In this document: in pieces, positions 26,526 to 36,656 of the stretch
How positions within the stretch are numbered: position 1 is the stretch's first letter
Layout of the letters: every line of letters starts with the position of its first letter
NCBI GenBank assembly: GCA_012840465.1
Contig: DULJ01000011.1
Location: 52,327-116,326, forward strand
Length of the DNA stretch: 64,000 bases
Direction: 5' to 3'
DNA from: Caryophanales bacterium
GTDB taxonomy: Bacteria > Bacillota > Bacilli > Bacillales > Bacillaceae_J
Notes under the pieces: generated by a model
Databases searched by the model: none
What the model was told of the DNA's origin: nothing
Seen by the model: only the letters and a program-made list of their open reading frames with translations
Program-made: the position numbers and the translations under genes

Positions 26526-28038
26526 ATGACTTTTCCTCCCTTTGGAACATCTTTTCAGCCAGCTTGATACTTTTGATTAGCGCACTCGCTTTATTGATCG
26601 TTTCTTTATATTCAAGTTCTGGAACTGAATCTGCAACAATTCCGGCGCCAGCTTGAACATACGCTTTGTTGTTTTTTACTAAAATAGTTCGAATCGCAAT
26701 ACAGGAATCTATATTTCCGTCAAATCCAAGATAGGCAACTGTCCCAGCATATACGTTTCGCGCTGTCGGCTCCATATCCTGCAAAATTTGCATAGCGCGG
26801 ATTTTCGGTGCACCGGACACAGTCCCGGCCGGAAAGGCAGATATTAATGCATCAAGCGGATCCACATCATATTTTAGTTGTCCGGTAACTTTAGAGATTA
26901 GATGCATGACATGCGAAAATTTACCTAATTCCATCAAAACCGGTGTTTGGACGGATCCATACTTTGCAACCCTACCGATATCATTTCGTGCCAAGTCTAC
27001 AAGCATATAATGTTCAGCACGTTCCTTTTCATCCGCAATTAGTTCTTCAGCTAGAATCTGATCCTCTTCTTTAGAGCGACCTCTTCTTCTCGTTCCGGCA
27101 ATTGGATGAATTTCAAGATGACCATTTTCGATCTGAATTAAGCGTTCCGGAGAACTCCCGATTAATTCATAGTCATCAAGCTTTAAATAAAATAAATATG
27201 GTGAAGGATTGACCATCCGGAGTACTCGATATAAATCGAATCCTTTAACTGTGATCGGGATTTCAAAGCGCTGTGATAATACTGCTTGGAATATATCTCC
27301 AGCCTTTATATAGTCTTTGATTTTGTTTACGTCGCTTATGAATCCTTCTTTTTTATAGTTGGAGGCCACATCGCTAAAATCAACTTCAGACATTTGCTCC
27401 ATCGCTGGTAATCCTTCATTTTTCATTTTTGAATTAAAGATTTGGTCAAAAATTAAATCAATTTTCTTATGAACCTCTTTATATAAAAGTGATAGTATAT
27501 TGGTTGTTTCATCCCCCTGAAGGCGAACAAGCTGAATGATATCTAGTTCCTTTTGTTCATGGTCAAATGCAACCATCGTTTCACAAAACATGAATGAGAA
27601 CCGTTTAAGATTTAAATCATTCATTGTATGTTCAGGAACCTTTTCAAAGGTCGTAATAGAATCATAGCCCATAACTCCAACTGCACCACCCCAAAATGGG
27701 AGTGACACATCCGGTGTTTTTACCTTCAGCATTTCCATACAAAGACGGAACGCGTCTCGGAAATGCCCGGTCGACCTAATTGTTTCCTTATTTTCATTTT
27801 TTAAATAGAATGTCCCTTCACATTCCTCAACATATAAAAATGGATTTAAACCGATAAATGAATAACGTGACCATGGTGATGCTTCATCCTTACTTTCGAG
27901 GAGAAAGCTGGCCTCTTCTTTTAAGTTTTGAAAAATTTGGATGGGAGTAATCGTATCAACAAAATATCGTTTAACGATCGGAATAGTCAGATACTCTTTT
28001 GTATCTTTACAAAACGTGGAAAAATCATAATTATTCAT
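26518..28038 (-). CDS. trpE: Anthranilate synthase component I
   Basis: A 506-residue chorismate-utilising enzyme. FLLESKD near the N-terminus is the LLES element used for tryptophan feedback inhibition, and GSSPERL, DLARNDIGRV and AFPAGTVSGAPKIRAM form the active site. The glutaminase partner (TrpG/PabA) is not in the operon, as in B. subtilis, where it lies in the folate operon. The ATG at 28038 is chosen over the one at 28044 because GGAGAG directly abuts the latter. The ribosome binding site lies in an 8-bp hairpin, and a TRAP-type attenuator precedes the gene. Confidence 0.96.
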   Translation of the reverse strand: MNNYDFSTFCKDTKEYLTIPIVKRYFVDTITPIQIFQNLKEEASFLLESKDEASPWSRYSFIGLNPFLYVEECEGTFYLKNENKETIRSTGHFRDAFRLCMEMLKVKTPDVSLPFWGGAVGVMGYDSITTFEKVPEHTMNDLNLKRFSFMFCETMVAFDHEQKELDIIQLVRLQGDETTNILSLLYKEVHKKIDLIFDQIFNSKMKNEGLPAMEQMSEVDFSDVASNYKKEGFISDVNKIKDYIKAGDIFQAVLSQRFEIPITVKGFDLYRVLRMVNPSPYLFYLKLDDYELIGSSPERLIQIENGHLEIHPIAGTRRRGRSKEEDQILAEELIADEKERAEHYMLVDLARNDIGRVAKYGSVQTPVLMELGKFSHVMHLISKVTGQLKYDVDPLDALISAFPAGTVSGAPKIRAMQILQDMEPTARNVYAGTVAYLGFDGNIDSCIAIRTILVKNNKAYVQAGAGIVADSVPELEYKETINKASALIKSIKLAEKMFQREEKSYV

Positions 28039-28044
28039 AAACAT

Positions 28045-28069
28045 CTCTCCATTCTTTTAGTAATGGAGA
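28045..28069 (-). promoter_or_regulatory. Hairpin occluding the trpE ribosome binding site
   Basis: TCTCCATT (28069-28062) pairs perfectly with AATGGAGA (28053-28046) across an 8-base loop, burying five of six bases of the GGAGAG site eight bases before the trpE ATG. Unlike the long-range sequestering pairing of B. subtilis, it needs no upstream partner. Confidence 0.6.
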
Positions 28070-28085
28070 ATGAGGAGTAAATTGA

Positions 28086-28145
28086 TGAGAAAAAACAACC
28101 CTAAGAAGAGGCCTGATGGAAAAATAGGCACACTTTTCTTAGGGT
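28086..28145 (-). terminator. Attenuator terminator of the trp operon
   Basis: ACCCTAAGAA (28145-28136) pairs with TTCTTAGGGT (28107-28098), a perfect 10-bp stem, followed by TTGTTTTTT on the minus strand. Its 5' arm overlaps CTACCCT, which can alternatively pair with AGGGTAG in the TRAP site. Confidence 0.9.
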
Positions 28146-28173
28146 AGTGGTTTAAAATTTTAATTTAAAAGAT

Positions 28174-28253
28174 CTCGTCTCAACTCTGCTCTGCTCATTC
28201 TACCCTTGACAATTTGCTTTGTCATTCTCAACTCAACTCTAAAAACTCGACTC
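28174..28253 (-). promoter_or_regulatory. TRAP-binding site in the trp leader (eleven GAG/UAG triplets, split 5+6)
   Basis: On the transcript, triplets end at 28251, 28246, 28237, 28232 and 28227 and then at 28200, 28194, 28189, 28184, 28179 and 28174, mostly with two-base spacers. That is eleven, the number of subunits in TRAP. Between the fifth and sixth a 24-base gap contains a perfect 6-bp hairpin (TGACAA/TTGTCA, 28224-28207). AGGGTAG (28206-28200), which includes the sixth triplet, can pair with CTACCCT (28147-28141) to form the antiterminator, so TRAP binding would favour the terminator. Confidence 0.85.
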
Positions 28254-28280
28254 AAAAAAATTAAACTAAACTTATATGTC

Positions 28281-28310
28281 ATCTTAATACAAACTTGCTT
28301 TTTTTGTCAA
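28281..28310 (-). promoter_or_regulatory. Sigma-A promoter of the trp genes
   Basis: TTGACA (28310-28305) and TAAGAT (28286-28281) are spaced 18 bases apart, starting 16 bases after the aroH stop. Transcription would begin near 28274, about 20 bases before the first TRAP triplet. Confidence 0.7.
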
Positions 28311-28325
28311 TAAATTTTTAGAAAA

Positions 28326-28694
28326 CTATTTATTCATCGATAAATCAGGTCTTAAAACGACAGCGCCTGCTAAATATATATGTTCGATTTGGTCCTGCGG
28401 AATATCCGTTTCAACTGTCATCATAATGCGGATACATTTTTCCAACGAATTTACTACAGGAATTTCCCGCATACACATGACAGGAACGTATGTCCAACCC
28501 TCTAACATACGCAGCGCTCTCGCCGGAAAAACAGCATCTAAATCTTCTGTTGTAGATATTAGGACTTGTGTCACATTTTCAGGAACGATTTCATTCTTCT
28601 TGATCATCTCTTCCAGAAGAACTTTTGTATTGGCAACCATTTGATTTGCGTCATTTTCTTTTACTGTAATTGCTCCCCTTATTCCTCGAATCAA
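28326..28694 (-). CDS. aroH: Chorismate mutase, AroH type
   Basis: A 122-residue monofunctional chorismate mutase converting chorismate to prephenate. Residues equivalent to the B. subtilis active site are visible: Arg in MIRGIRGAIT, then the CMREIP and KCIRIMM segments carrying the Cys, Glu and Arg. The start is TTG at 28694, read from GGAGGTG in the end of aroB. Third of aroC-aroB-aroH, upstream of the trp promoter. Confidence 0.96.
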   Translation of the reverse strand: MIRGIRGAITVKENDANQMVANTKVLLEEMIKKNEIVPENVTQVLISTTEDLDAVFPARALRMLEGWTYVPVMCMREIPVVNSLEKCIRIMMTVETDIPQDQIEHIYLAGAVVLRPDLSMNK

Positions 28695-28698
28695 GCTG

Positions 28699-29781
28699 TC
28701 ACACCTCCGCTAATTCTTTGTTTAAAATTGTTAAGATAAATTCATCGTCTACCTTTACGGTTTCAACCTCACCGATCTTTTTCATTAGTACCATTCTTAG
28801 TGAGCCACTTTGCGCTTTTTTATCCTTTTTCATCAATTGAAGTAGCAGATCAGCCGCTAATTCCTTTGGTATTACTGGAAAGTTGTATTGTTTAAACCAC
28901 TCTTTAAATTTTGATAAATTTAAATTTATTCCGTAATATTCTTCACTTACTCTAATCGCAAACAGCATCCCAATCGCAACAGCATCTCCATGACTCATTT
29001 TGCCGTAGCCTAGACCTGCTTCAATTGCATGTGCAAGTGTGTGACCAAAATTTAAATAAGCACGAATACCACTTTCTTTTTCATCCTGTGCAACGACCTG
29101 CGCCTTTACAGAAATGCCTTTAGCCAAGGCATATTGGAGTTTTTCAGCACGTAAATCGGCCAATGTATGAATTTCGGACCGTAGCCAATTGTAGAAATCC
29201 ACATCCCAAATTAAAGCATGCTTAATCACTTCTGCAAAGCCTGAGCGCCACTGTTCCTCCGGAAGTGTTAACAGCATATCGGTATCGTAAATAACAGCTT
29301 CAGGCTGATAAAAAGCACCGATCATATTTTTCCCAAGTGGATGGTTTATCGCTACCTTTCCTCCGACAGAACTATCGTGAGCAAGTAAGGTGGTTGGCAT
29401 TTGAATAAAAGGGATGCCTCTCATATAGGTCGCTGCAACAAATCCTGCTAAATCGCCGATCACTCCTCCGCCCAAAGCAATCACAAGTGATTTACGATCA
29501 AGTTCATTCTCGAGGGCATAGGTTAAAAGATCGTAAAAGATAGAGAAAGACTTTGCTTCTTCCCCACCGGGAACAACATAGGAATAAATATTTTCAAAGT
29601 CAGTCAAAGAAACCTTAATATCGTTTAAAAAGAGCGGTTCAACATTTGAATCCGTAATAATCATAACGCTTGAAAAATTACCATTAAGATCATTAATAAA
29701 CGATTGAATTTCAAACCGGATACGATCACCGATGTATAAAGGGTACGTCTTCGATGCGGTTGATATCGTTAACGTCTCCAT
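28699..29781 (-). CDS. aroB: 3-dehydroquinate synthase
   Basis: A 360-residue NAD- and zinc-dependent enzyme, second step of the shikimate pathway. [19 protein letters not shown] binds NAD, and [18 protein letters not shown] and the [11 protein letters not shown] segment supply zinc and substrate ligands. The ATG at 29781 follows GAGGAAT and is one base after the aroC stop; a longer upstream frame only reflects overlap with aroC. Confidence 0.97.
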   Translation of the reverse strand: METLTISTASKTYPLYIGDRIRFEIQSFINDLNGNFSSVMIITDSNVEPLFLNDIKVSLTDFENIYSYVVPGGEEAKSFSIFYDLLTYALENELDRKSLVIALGGGVIGDLAGFVAATYMRGIPFIQMPTTLLAHDSSVGGKVAINHPLGKNMIGAFYQPEAVIYDTDMLLTLPEEQWRSGFAEVIKHALIWDVDFYNWLRSEIHTLADLRAEKLQYALAKGISVKAQVVAQDEKESGIRAYLNFGHTLAHAIEAGLGYGKMSHGDAVAIGMLFAIRVSEEYYGINLNLSKFKEWFKQYNFPVIPKELAADLLLQLMKKDKKAQSGSLRMVLMKKIGEVETVKVDDEFILTILNKELAEV

Positions 29782-29782
29782 C

Positions 29783-30958
29783 TTAATAATTCCTCGCTCT
29801 TTCGTTCCAGCTAGCGATATTTTCTTTAATTTGATCAATGCGATCCTTTCCAAACTGGTCAACAATCGCCTGCGCAACTTCCCATGCAACTACAGCTTCC
29901 GCAACAACACTTGCTGCCGGAACAGCACAGCTATCCGAACGCTCAATGCTTGCCTCAAACACTTCTTTCGTATCAATGTCGACACTTTGTAATGGTTTAT
30001 ATAAAGTAGGGATTGGTTTCATTACACCGCGGACGACAATTGGCATACCAGTAGTCATACCGCCCTCAAAGCCACCTAAATTATTAGTTTTTCTTGAATA
30101 TCCTTCTTCTTCGTTCCAAATGATTTCATCGTGAACCTGGCTGCCCGGTCTTCTTGCAGCTTCAAAGCCGATTCCGAATTCAACACCTTTGAAAGCATTG
30201 ATACTTACAATCGCAGCAGCAAGTTTAGCATCAAGTTTTAGATCGTAATGGGTATAGCTGCCCATACCGGCAGGAAGTCCATCAACAATAACCTCTACCA
30301 CACCACCGATTGAATCACCGTCTTCTTTTGCTTTATCAATCGCTGCCATCATTTTTTGCCCAGCAGCTTCATCCAGACAACGGACAGGTGAATTTTCGCT
30401 ACGTTCTTTAAGTTCTTCCAAGGAATTATAAGAAATATTTTCGGCTTTAACCCCGCCAATTTCCAACACATGGCCTGCAACAGTGATTCCAAATTGGGAC
30501 AATAACTTTTTCGCTACAGCCCCTGCTGCCACACGTACAGTCGTCTCCCTTGCAGAGGAGCGTTCAAGTACGTTTCTCATGTCGCGATGGCCATATTTAA
30601 TAGCCCCTACAAGATCAGCGTGGCCTGGACGGGGGCGTGTGATTTTTCGCTTGATTTCTTCCTCATCTTGTTCACTTTCAAGCGGCCCAGTTCCCATTAT
30701 TTTCGTCCAATGCGTCCAATCATCATTCTTTACTACAAGTGTAATTGGGGAACCTAATGTTTTCCCATGACGGACCCCGCTTAAGATTTGAACCTGGTCC
30801 TTCTCAATTTGCATCCGTCGGCCCCTGCCGTGTCCTTTTTGACGACGGGCAAGTTCCTCATTTATATCTTCAGCGACTAATGATAATTGTGCAGGTATTC
30901 CTTCTAAAATTGTTGTTAATTGTGGTCCATGTGATTCTCCAGCAGTTATATATCTCAT
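29783..30958 (-). CDS. aroC: Chorismate synthase (aroF of B. subtilis)
   Basis: A 391-residue FMN-dependent enzyme making chorismate. Signatures are [10 protein letters not shown] at the N-terminus, [27 protein letters not shown], and [13 protein letters not shown]. The ATG at 30958 has GAGGTG 7 bases upstream and is preferred over the codon before it. First gene of the aroC-aroB-aroH-trp block, downstream of cheR. Confidence 0.97.
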   Translation of the reverse strand: MRYITAGESHGPQLTTILEGIPAQLSLVAEDINEELARRQKGHGRGRRMQIEKDQVQILSGVRHGKTLGSPITLVVKNDDWTHWTKIMGTGPLESEQDEEEIKRKITRPRPGHADLVGAIKYGHRDMRNVLERSSARETTVRVAAGAVAKKLLSQFGITVAGHVLEIGGVKAENISYNSLEELKERSENSPVRCLDEAAGQKMMAAIDKAKEDGDSIGGVVEVIVDGLPAGMGSYTHYDLKLDAKLAAAIVSINAFKGVEFGIGFEAARRPGSQVHDEIIWNEEEGYSRKTNNLGGFEGGMTTGMPIVVRGVMKPIPTLYKPLQSVDIDTKEVFEASIERSDSCAVPAASVVAEAVVAWEVAQAIVDQFGKDRIDQIKENIASWNERARNY

Positions 30959-31050
30959 CACTCTTCACCTCTTTAAAGCTTTTATGTATTAATATATCAT
31001 AATAGCGACTATTTGTCGTCAGTATATTTCGAATTCTTATTTATCAAATC

Positions 31051-31084
31051 CGCGGCATCCGTGGGAGGCTTCCGCTGAATAAAG

Positions 31085-31087
<3 letters not shown>
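31051..31087 (-). repeat. Stop-codon-linked repeat, family C, copy 1 (after cheR)
   Basis: Beginning with the cheR stop codon the minus strand reads TAACTTTATTCAG-CGGAAGCCTCCCACGGATGCC. This is the left arm plus the GCCTCC...GGATGCC tail of the elements after ndk and mtrB, with the second palindrome arm missing. Confidence 0.65.
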
Positions 31088-31873
<786 letters not shown>

Positions 31874-31926
31874 CTACTAGACTCCCTTGATTTTAATCAT
31901 AACAAATGCTCCTAGGTATTTCTATT

Positions 31927-31961
31927 AAAAAACAACCAGCCCAATATGGCTGGTTGTTTTC
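31927..31961 (-). terminator. Terminator between ndk and cheR
   Basis: ACAACCAGCC and GGCTGGTTGT form a 10-bp stem followed by TTTTTT on the minus strand. Confidence 0.8.
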
Positions 31962-31971
31962 GTATAAAAAA

Positions 31972-32030
31972 TCTGAGGCATCCGCCGGAGGCTATAACTT
32001 TATTCAGCAGGGCTGAATAAAGTTATATTA
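31972..32030 (-). repeat. Stop-codon-linked repeat, family C, copy 2 (after ndk)
   Basis: Directly after the ndk stop the minus strand reads TATAACTTTATTCAG, a five-base loop, then CTGAATAAAGTTATA: a perfect 15-bp palindrome, followed by the tail GCCTCCGGCGGATGCC. There is no T tract immediately after the stem. Confidence 0.75.
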
Positions 32031-32474
32031 GTATACCCACTCGTCAACTTGCTTATTGTATTCACTAACTTCATCTTCTTTAAACCATAGACTGATTTCA
32101 CGTGTAGCACTTTCTAGTGAATCTGAACCATGAATAACGTTTTTACCCATTGTTACACCGAGATCACCACGAATAGTACCAGGTGCTGCATCTGCAGGAT
32201 TTGTTTTACCCATCATTTGACGTGCAGTTGCAATTACGTTTTCACCTTCCCAAACCATCGCAAATACAGGGCTTGATGTAATGAAATCAACTAGTTCACC
32301 AAAAAACGGGCGCTCTTTATGCTCGCCGTAATGTTCTTCAGCTAATTCCTTTGATACAGTCATTAACTTTGCACCAACTAATTTGAAACCTTTGTTTTCA
32401 AAGCGTGCTACGATTTCTCCTACTAAATTTCGTTGTACGCCATCAGGCTTAATCATGATAAAAGATCTTTCCAT
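32028..32474 (-). CDS. ndk: Nucleoside diphosphate kinase
   Basis: A 148-residue enzyme balancing NTP and dNTP pools by a phosphohistidine mechanism. [15 protein letters not shown] at the N-terminus and NVIHGSDS with the catalytic histidine are intact. The ATG at 32474 follows GGAGAG. It sits between hepT and cheR; a 15-bp palindrome begins at its stop codon. Confidence 0.97.
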   Translation of the reverse strand: MERSFIMIKPDGVQRNLVGEIVARFENKGFKLVGAKLMTVSKELAEEHYGEHKERPFFGELVDFITSSPVFAMVWEGENVIATARQMMGKTNPADAAPGTIRGDLGVTMGKNVIHGSDSLESATREISLWFKEDEVSEYNKQVDEWVY

Positions 32475-32573
32475 GTGTCATCTCTCCAGTCATTATGTAT
32501 AATTATCATTTTTATAAAAATCATTTCACATTTTATCAAAATATGTAATGAATGGCAATAAGTCAAATACACC

Positions 32574-32606
32574 AAGGCTACCTTTATTCGGACGAATAAA
32601 GGTTAG
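32574..32606 (-). repeat. Stop-codon-linked repeat, family C, copy 3 (after hepT)
   Basis: The hepT stop is followed by a palindrome, ACCTTTATTCG-TC-CGAATAAAGGT, of 11 perfect base pairs that includes the TAA. The core CTTTATTC matches copies 1, 2 and 4, but the GCCTCC tail is missing. Confidence 0.55.
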
Positions 32607-33565
32607 AATTTTCGTTTTCCAATATATTTCGCAATATTTAGAAGAGCCGTTTTTTCCTTGCAGTTCGGTAACTCTTTAATGATCCCATGTGCCTTTTTCA
32701 AGTAGTGTTCACTGATCTCCTTGGAATACTCAATTCCACCAGATGTTTTCACCAACGAGATAATATGGCGCATTTTTCCCTCGTTATTCGGGTCAAAATT
32801 TGTGATAATTTCCTTCCTCAGTGTCTCATTTCGTAAAGCATAGAGAACAGGTAAGGTTATATTTCCTTGCTGCAAATCACTTCCAGCAGGTTTCCCCAAT
32901 TCTTTCTCAGTCCCCGTGAAATCCAAGATATCATCTGTTATTTGAAAGGCCATTCCAACGTTATATCCGAATTGATACAATTGTCGTTGAATTTGTATCG
33001 GAGCCCCGGATACAATTGCACCAAGCTCACAGCTGACTGCGATAAGAATAGCAGTTTTTCGCTTAATTCTTCTAAAATATGTACGAAGATTTTGGTCCCA
33101 GTTATACTTATCTTTAATTTGTTCAATTTCGCCAATGACAAGCTCCACCATCGTTTTAGATAAGACTTGATGAGCCTCTATCTTGTTTATAGTAGTCATC
33201 AATTCAACGGCTCTTGCAAAGATATAATCGCCAGTATACATAGCAATGCGATTATCCCATTTTGCCTTTACCGTAAGTCCTCCCCTGCGCAGTTCAGCAT
33301 TGTCGATGACATCATCATGAACTAAGGAAGCAGTATGTATTAATTCCAGGGCTACAGCTACATTTTTTATTTCGTCTATATTATAATTACCAAATTTTCC
33401 TGACAATAAAACAAAGACTGGTCGAATGCGTTTCCCACCAGCTTGTAATAAATGCATAGAGGCTTCTTTCAGCACTGGATGTTCAGCCTGAATTGTCTCT
33501 TCCAATGCTTTTTCAATTATATCTAAATCAAAATTAATAAATGTGTAGAGCCTTTTAAGTTTCAT
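32603..33565 (-). CDS. hepT: Heptaprenyl diphosphate synthase component II
   Basis: A 320-residue trans-prenyltransferase subunit. The first Asp-rich motif is in SLVHDDVIDNAELRRG and the second in FQITDDILDFTG, with GGKRIRP upstream. With HepS it makes the C35 side chain of menaquinone-7. The ATG follows TAAGGTG. Gene order hepS-menG-hepT-ndk is as in B. subtilis. Confidence 0.96.
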   Translation of the reverse strand: MKLKRLYTFINFDLDIIEKALEETIQAEHPVLKEASMHLLQAGGKRIRPVFVLLSGKFGNYNIDEIKNVAVALELIHTASLVHDDVIDNAELRRGGLTVKAKWDNRIAMYTGDYIFARAVELMTTINKIEAHQVLSKTMVELVIGEIEQIKDKYNWDQNLRTYFRRIKRKTAILIAVSCELGAIVSGAPIQIQRQLYQFGYNVGMAFQITDDILDFTGTEKELGKPAGSDLQQGNITLPVLYALRNETLRKEIITNFDPNNEGKMRHIISLVKTSGGIEYSKEISEHYLKKAHGIIKELPNCKEKTALLNIAKYIGKRKF

Positions 33566-33587
33566 TTATTTCACCTTAATTAACAGC

Positions 33588-34301
33588 TTATTTAGAAATG
33601 GGTTTAAAGCCTAAATGCATTGCAGCTACACCACCAGTATAGGCCTTCACTTTAATATTTTCGAGTCCTGCCTGTTCGAACATGTGTGCCAATTCTTTTC
33701 GACCCGGAAAATCTTTTGCAGATTCTTGCAACCAAGAATATTCCTTATAGCTTTTGGCAAATAGTTTTCCTAAGAAAGGCATTATATATTGGAAATATAA
33801 ATAGTAAATTTGCCTGAATCCAAACGTGGTTGGCTGTGACGTTTCTAGGCATACAACCTTTCCTCCAGGTTTCACCACTCGACACATTTCACACAATACT
33901 TGCAAATAATCAGGTACGTTTCGTAATCCAAATCCGATCGTAACATAATCAAATGTATTATCCGCAAACGGTAATTCCATTGCGTTTCCATGAATAAGCT
34001 CTATATTTTCAAGCTGTAAATTGGCTACCTTTTGTTCGCCAATTTTCAGCATATTTCTACTAAAATCAAGTCCGACTACCTTGCCTTTTGGGCCGACAGC
34101 ATGAGATAACGCAACCGTCCAATCCGCTGTTCCACAACAAACATCAAGAGCTGCTGAACCGGGCTGAACGTTCATCCTTTTCATTGTGTCCTTACGCCAA
34201 GCTTTATGACGTTGAAAACTAATAATAGAATTCATAACATCATATTTGTCTGAGATCTTTTCAAATACGTTGTGGACACGTTCTTCTTTTGAATACCCCA
34301 C
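33588..34301 (-). CDS. menG: Demethylmenaquinone methyltransferase
   Basis: A 237-residue UbiE/MenG family SAM-dependent methyltransferase, last step of menaquinone synthesis. [16 protein letters not shown] is the SAM motif, and the family blocks FGLRNVPD and [15 protein letters not shown] follow. The start is GTG at 34301 after AAGGGTG. It lies between hepS and hepT, so side-chain synthesis and ring methylation are encoded together. Confidence 0.97.
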   Translation of the reverse strand: MGYSKEERVHNVFEKISDKYDVMNSIISFQRHKAWRKDTMKRMNVQPGSAALDVCCGTADWTVALSHAVGPKGKVVGLDFSRNMLKIGEQKVANLQLENIELIHGNAMELPFADNTFDYVTIGFGLRNVPDYLQVLCEMCRVVKPGGKVVCLETSQPTTFGFRQIYYLYFQYIMPFLGKLFAKSYKEYSWLQESAKDFPGRKELAHMFEQAGLENIKVKAYTGGVAAMHLGFKPISK

Positions 34302-34304
34302 TCT

Positions 34305-35120
34305 TCACCCTTCTTTCACAGCTTTTTCCATCACAATATCGATATTAGTAATAAAACTCCTTATTTTTTCACAAAGAAACCGATATGTTCCGGAATGATT
34401 TTGCAGGAACGATTCTATATAGTGAATGGATGTTATGATTTGATTATCAACTAAAATGAGTGCTTGTTTTCTAGCAATATTTTTTGACAATCCGCGTGTT
34501 CTTTCTTGAATCGTATAAATCCCATCAAAAAATGCAGAATAACCACCTGATAAGTAGCTACTTTTTTCGTTATTCAATTTGTTTATTAATAATAATTGTT
34601 TTGATAATTCTACCATGTCTTTATTTCCGACATATTGTGCAATCTTTTGTACTAGAAGAGATTCAATCATAGCAACACTTTCTATAAAATCCCCGATATT
34701 GTTTTGGTCCCTTTGATAGACAGCAACTTTGTATTCATTAATCTCCTTAATAGCAATCGATAATGCTTGTAGCATTGGAATATCATCAATTAGTGCTAAT
34801 AAATAATAATAAAGACCGCTATAATAATCTCCACCCAGCACCGTTAATTGTCGTTGTTTCATATATGGATGATCTTCTTCAATTCGATTAATTCCCACAA
34901 GTTCATGTGTATCCAATGCCATTTGAATGAGCATCGTAGCAATAATTAATTGCTTTATTTTGTCGGATGAAATTTTTGATTCACTTAAAATACAGTACAG
35001 CAATAACACTTTCTGTTCATCTATAACAGGGACATCAATAAACTTTATTAAATAAGGATGTTTGGCCCGCTCGTCTATGTCCGCTTTAATCTGTTTAATC
35101 TCATCATAGATGTCTTTCAC
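34305..35120 (-). CDS. hepS: Heptaprenyl diphosphate synthase component I
   Basis: The non-catalytic partner of HepT, about 271 residues and mostly helical, with the conserved QMALDTHELV and RQLTVLGGDYYSGLYYYLLA blocks that resemble prenyltransferase helices but lack DDxxD. The GTG at 35120 (reading VKDIYDEIKQ) is spaced 6 bases from AAGGGTG and matches the B. subtilis N-terminus; codons further upstream are too close to the ribosome binding site. Confidence 0.92.
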   Translation of the reverse strand: MKDIYDEIKQIKADIDERAKHPYLIKFIDVPVIDEQKVLLLYCILSESKISSDKIKQLIIATMLIQMALDTHELVGINRIEEDHPYMKQRQLTVLGGDYYSGLYYYLLALIDDIPMLQALSIAIKEINEYKVAVYQRDQNNIGDFIESVAMIESLLVQKIAQYVGNKDMVELSKQLLLINKLNNEKSSYLSGGYSAFFDGIYTIQERTRGLSKNIARKQALILVDNQIITSIHYIESFLQNHSGTYRFLCEKIRSFITNIDIVMEKAVKEG

Positions 35121-35184
35121 GCTCATCACCCTTGTCTTCCTAAAATGAGAAGGTTAGTCTCCTCGAAAAACTACCTTTGAAAAT

Positions 35185-35238
35185 TGCGAGGCTCGCCGGA
35201 GGCTTTAACTTTATTCAGCCTGCTGAATGAAGTTAAAC
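35185..35238 (-). repeat. Stop-codon-linked repeat, family C, copy 4 (after mtrB)
   Basis: TTTAACTTCATTCAG-CAGG-CTGAATAAAGTTAAA is a 15-bp palindrome with one mismatch that contains the mtrB stop codon, followed by GCCTCCGGCGAGCC. It is the same design as the element after ndk 3 kb away. Confidence 0.7.
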
Positions 35239-35463
35239 CTCAGTATCCATTTCACCATGGGCGGTTTGAACAACGGCTTTGCCGCGAATTTTTATCGCTG
35301 ATGTATGCTCTGTAAACTGAGCAATCATGACTTCACCTTTATCCAATTTCTCAGTATGGTGGAATTTCGTATCTGTTCCACGTGTAAGACCGATTACTGT
35401 TACTCCATCACTTTTTGCTTTGATTACAATAAAATCATTATTTGTAGAAGATTGACTTTTCAC
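35233..35463 (-). CDS. mtrB: trp RNA-binding attenuation protein (TRAP)
   Basis: A 76-residue TRAP, which forms an 11-subunit ring that binds (G/U)AG repeats when loaded with tryptophan. The tryptophan-binding threonines are in [12 protein letters not shown], and the RNA-binding lysines and arginine lie in EKLDKGE and SAIKIRGKA. The GTG at 35463 is 8 bases from AGGAGG; the TTG two codons upstream is too close. An eleven-triplet target lies 7 kb away in the trpE leader. The stop codon lies in a family C palindrome. Confidence 0.96.
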   Translation of the reverse strand: MKSQSSTNNDFIVIKAKSDGVTVIGLTRGTDTKFHHTEKLDKGEVMIAQFTEHTSAIKIRGKAVVQTAHGEMDTEV

Positions 35464-35551
35464 CTGCAAATCCTCCTAAACTCCAATCCGTATCTCATAA
35501 TAATATCTCATTCACTACCTTGTATTGTCAATCCAAAATTAGAAACAGCCC

Positions 35552-36115
35552 TTATTCTTTTATTAAAGATAAAACCTCTGCCCTTGCAGCTGCATCCTTT
35601 TCAAAAATCCCTCTTACAGCAGATGTAACTGTTTTCGAGCCTGGTTTTTTGACACCCCGCATTGTCATACACATATGTTCAGCTTCAACAACCACCATTA
35701 CACCGTATGGCGTAAGCTTTTCTACAATGGCATCCGCGACAGTAGTAGTAATCCGTTCCTGCAACTGTGGTCTCCCGGCCACTGCTTCAACTGAACGAGC
35801 TAATTTACTTAAACCTACCACTTTCCCGCCTTTAGGTATGTATGCAACATGGGCTTTCCCAAAGAAAGGAACTAGATGGTGCTCGCACATCGAATAAAAC
35901 GGAATATCCTTTACAAGCACTAATTCTTCGTGGTTCTCGCTAAAAAGTGTATCAAAGTACTCCTTCGGATCTTTTTTAAGTCCAGCGAATACCTCAGAAT
36001 ACATTTTAGCCACTCTTTTCGGTGTATCTAAAAGTCCTTCCCGATTTGGGTCTTCTCCAACTGCCTCTAATATTAAACGAACCGCATGTTCGATCTGTTC
36101 AAGGTTCATGTTCAC
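35552..36115 (-). CDS. folE: GTP cyclohydrolase I (mtrA of B. subtilis)
   Basis: A 187-residue homodecameric zinc enzyme, first step of folate (and pterin) synthesis. Zinc ligands are visible in [10 protein letters not shown] and EHMCMTMRG, and [10 protein letters not shown] is a family block. The start is GTG at 36115, seven bases from AGGAGG, rather than the ATG two codons later. It is followed closely by mtrB, the mtrAB operon arrangement of B. subtilis. Confidence 0.96.
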   Translation of the reverse strand: MNMNLEQIEHAVRLILEAVGEDPNREGLLDTPKRVAKMYSEVFAGLKKDPKEYFDTLFSENHEELVLVKDIPFYSMCEHHLVPFFGKAHVAYIPKGGKVVGLSKLARSVEAVAGRPQLQERITTTVADAIVEKLTPYGVMVVVEAEHMCMTMRGVKKPGSKTVTSAVRGIFEKDAAARAEVLSLIKE

Positions 36116-36207
36116 AATTTTTCCTCCTAATGACAAAACACCTCATAAGGTTCATGAAGATAGTTTATCCCGAACTTTAATTGTAATTCGCAGATAAACA
36201 TTTCAGC

Positions 36208-36245
36208 GAAAAAGAAGGGTCGCACAACAATTGTGCGACCCTTTA
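36208..36245 (-). terminator. Terminator between hbs and folE
   Basis: AGGGTCGCACAA-TTG-TTGTGCGACCCT, a 12-bp perfect stem, followed by TCTTTTT on the minus strand. Confidence 0.9.
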
Positions 36246-36255
36246 AAAGCCCATA

Positions 36256-36375
36256 TGTCCAGCTTCAGCCGATAACCCCTCGAGGTCAAATAACCTTCCT
36301 CCTTAGGAAGTCTACGACTTCTTCATCGGAAGAACATTTGCTTGTCGGGGCTGAACAATCGGCTTACGCCTTTCT
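36256..36375 (+). repeat. Dispersed repeat, family B long form, copy 3
   Basis: This ~120-base element between hbs and its terminator starts GTCCAGCTTCAGCCGATAA, has CCCCTCGAGGTCA, an AAGTCTACGACTT arm and GCTTGTCGGGGCTGAAC, and ends ATCGGCTTACGCC. Its ends are inverted relative to each other (CCGAT ... ATCGG; CCCC/GGGG). It shares the GTC-AGCTTCAGC and GCTT-CGC-TTT borders with copies at 17291 and 39689. Confidence 0.55.
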
Positions 36376-36383
36376 ATGTATGA

Positions 36384-36656
36384 TTACTTAACAGCGTCTT
36401 TAAGGGCTTTACCTGGTTTGAAAGCAGGTACTTTACTTGCTGGGATTTCAATTTCATCGCCTGTTTGTGGATTGCGTCCTTTACGTGCTGCACGCTCACG
36501 TACTTCAAAGTTACCAAATCCGATTAATTGAACCTTGTCACCTTGTTGTAGTGCGCCCATAATAGCGTCGAAAACAGCATCAACAGCTTTAGTAGCATCT
36601 TTCTTTGATAATTCAGTACCTTCAGCTACTGCATTAATTAAATCTGTTTTGTTCAT
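36384..36656 (-). CDS. hbs: DNA-binding protein HU (HBsu)
   Basis: A 90-residue nucleoid protein of the HU/IHF family. [12 protein letters not shown] at the N-terminus, [20 protein letters not shown] (the DNA-binding arm) and a C-terminal helix ending KDAVK are classic. The ATG at 36656 sits 6-7 bases from AGGAGGTG; an in-frame ATG three codons upstream is too close. Transcribed alone, with a terminator 140 bases downstream. Confidence 0.97.
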   Translation of the reverse strand: MNKTDLINAVAEGTELSKKDATKAVDAVFDAIMGALQQGDKVQLIGFGNFEVRERAARKGRNPQTGDEIEIPASKVPAFKPGKALKDAVK

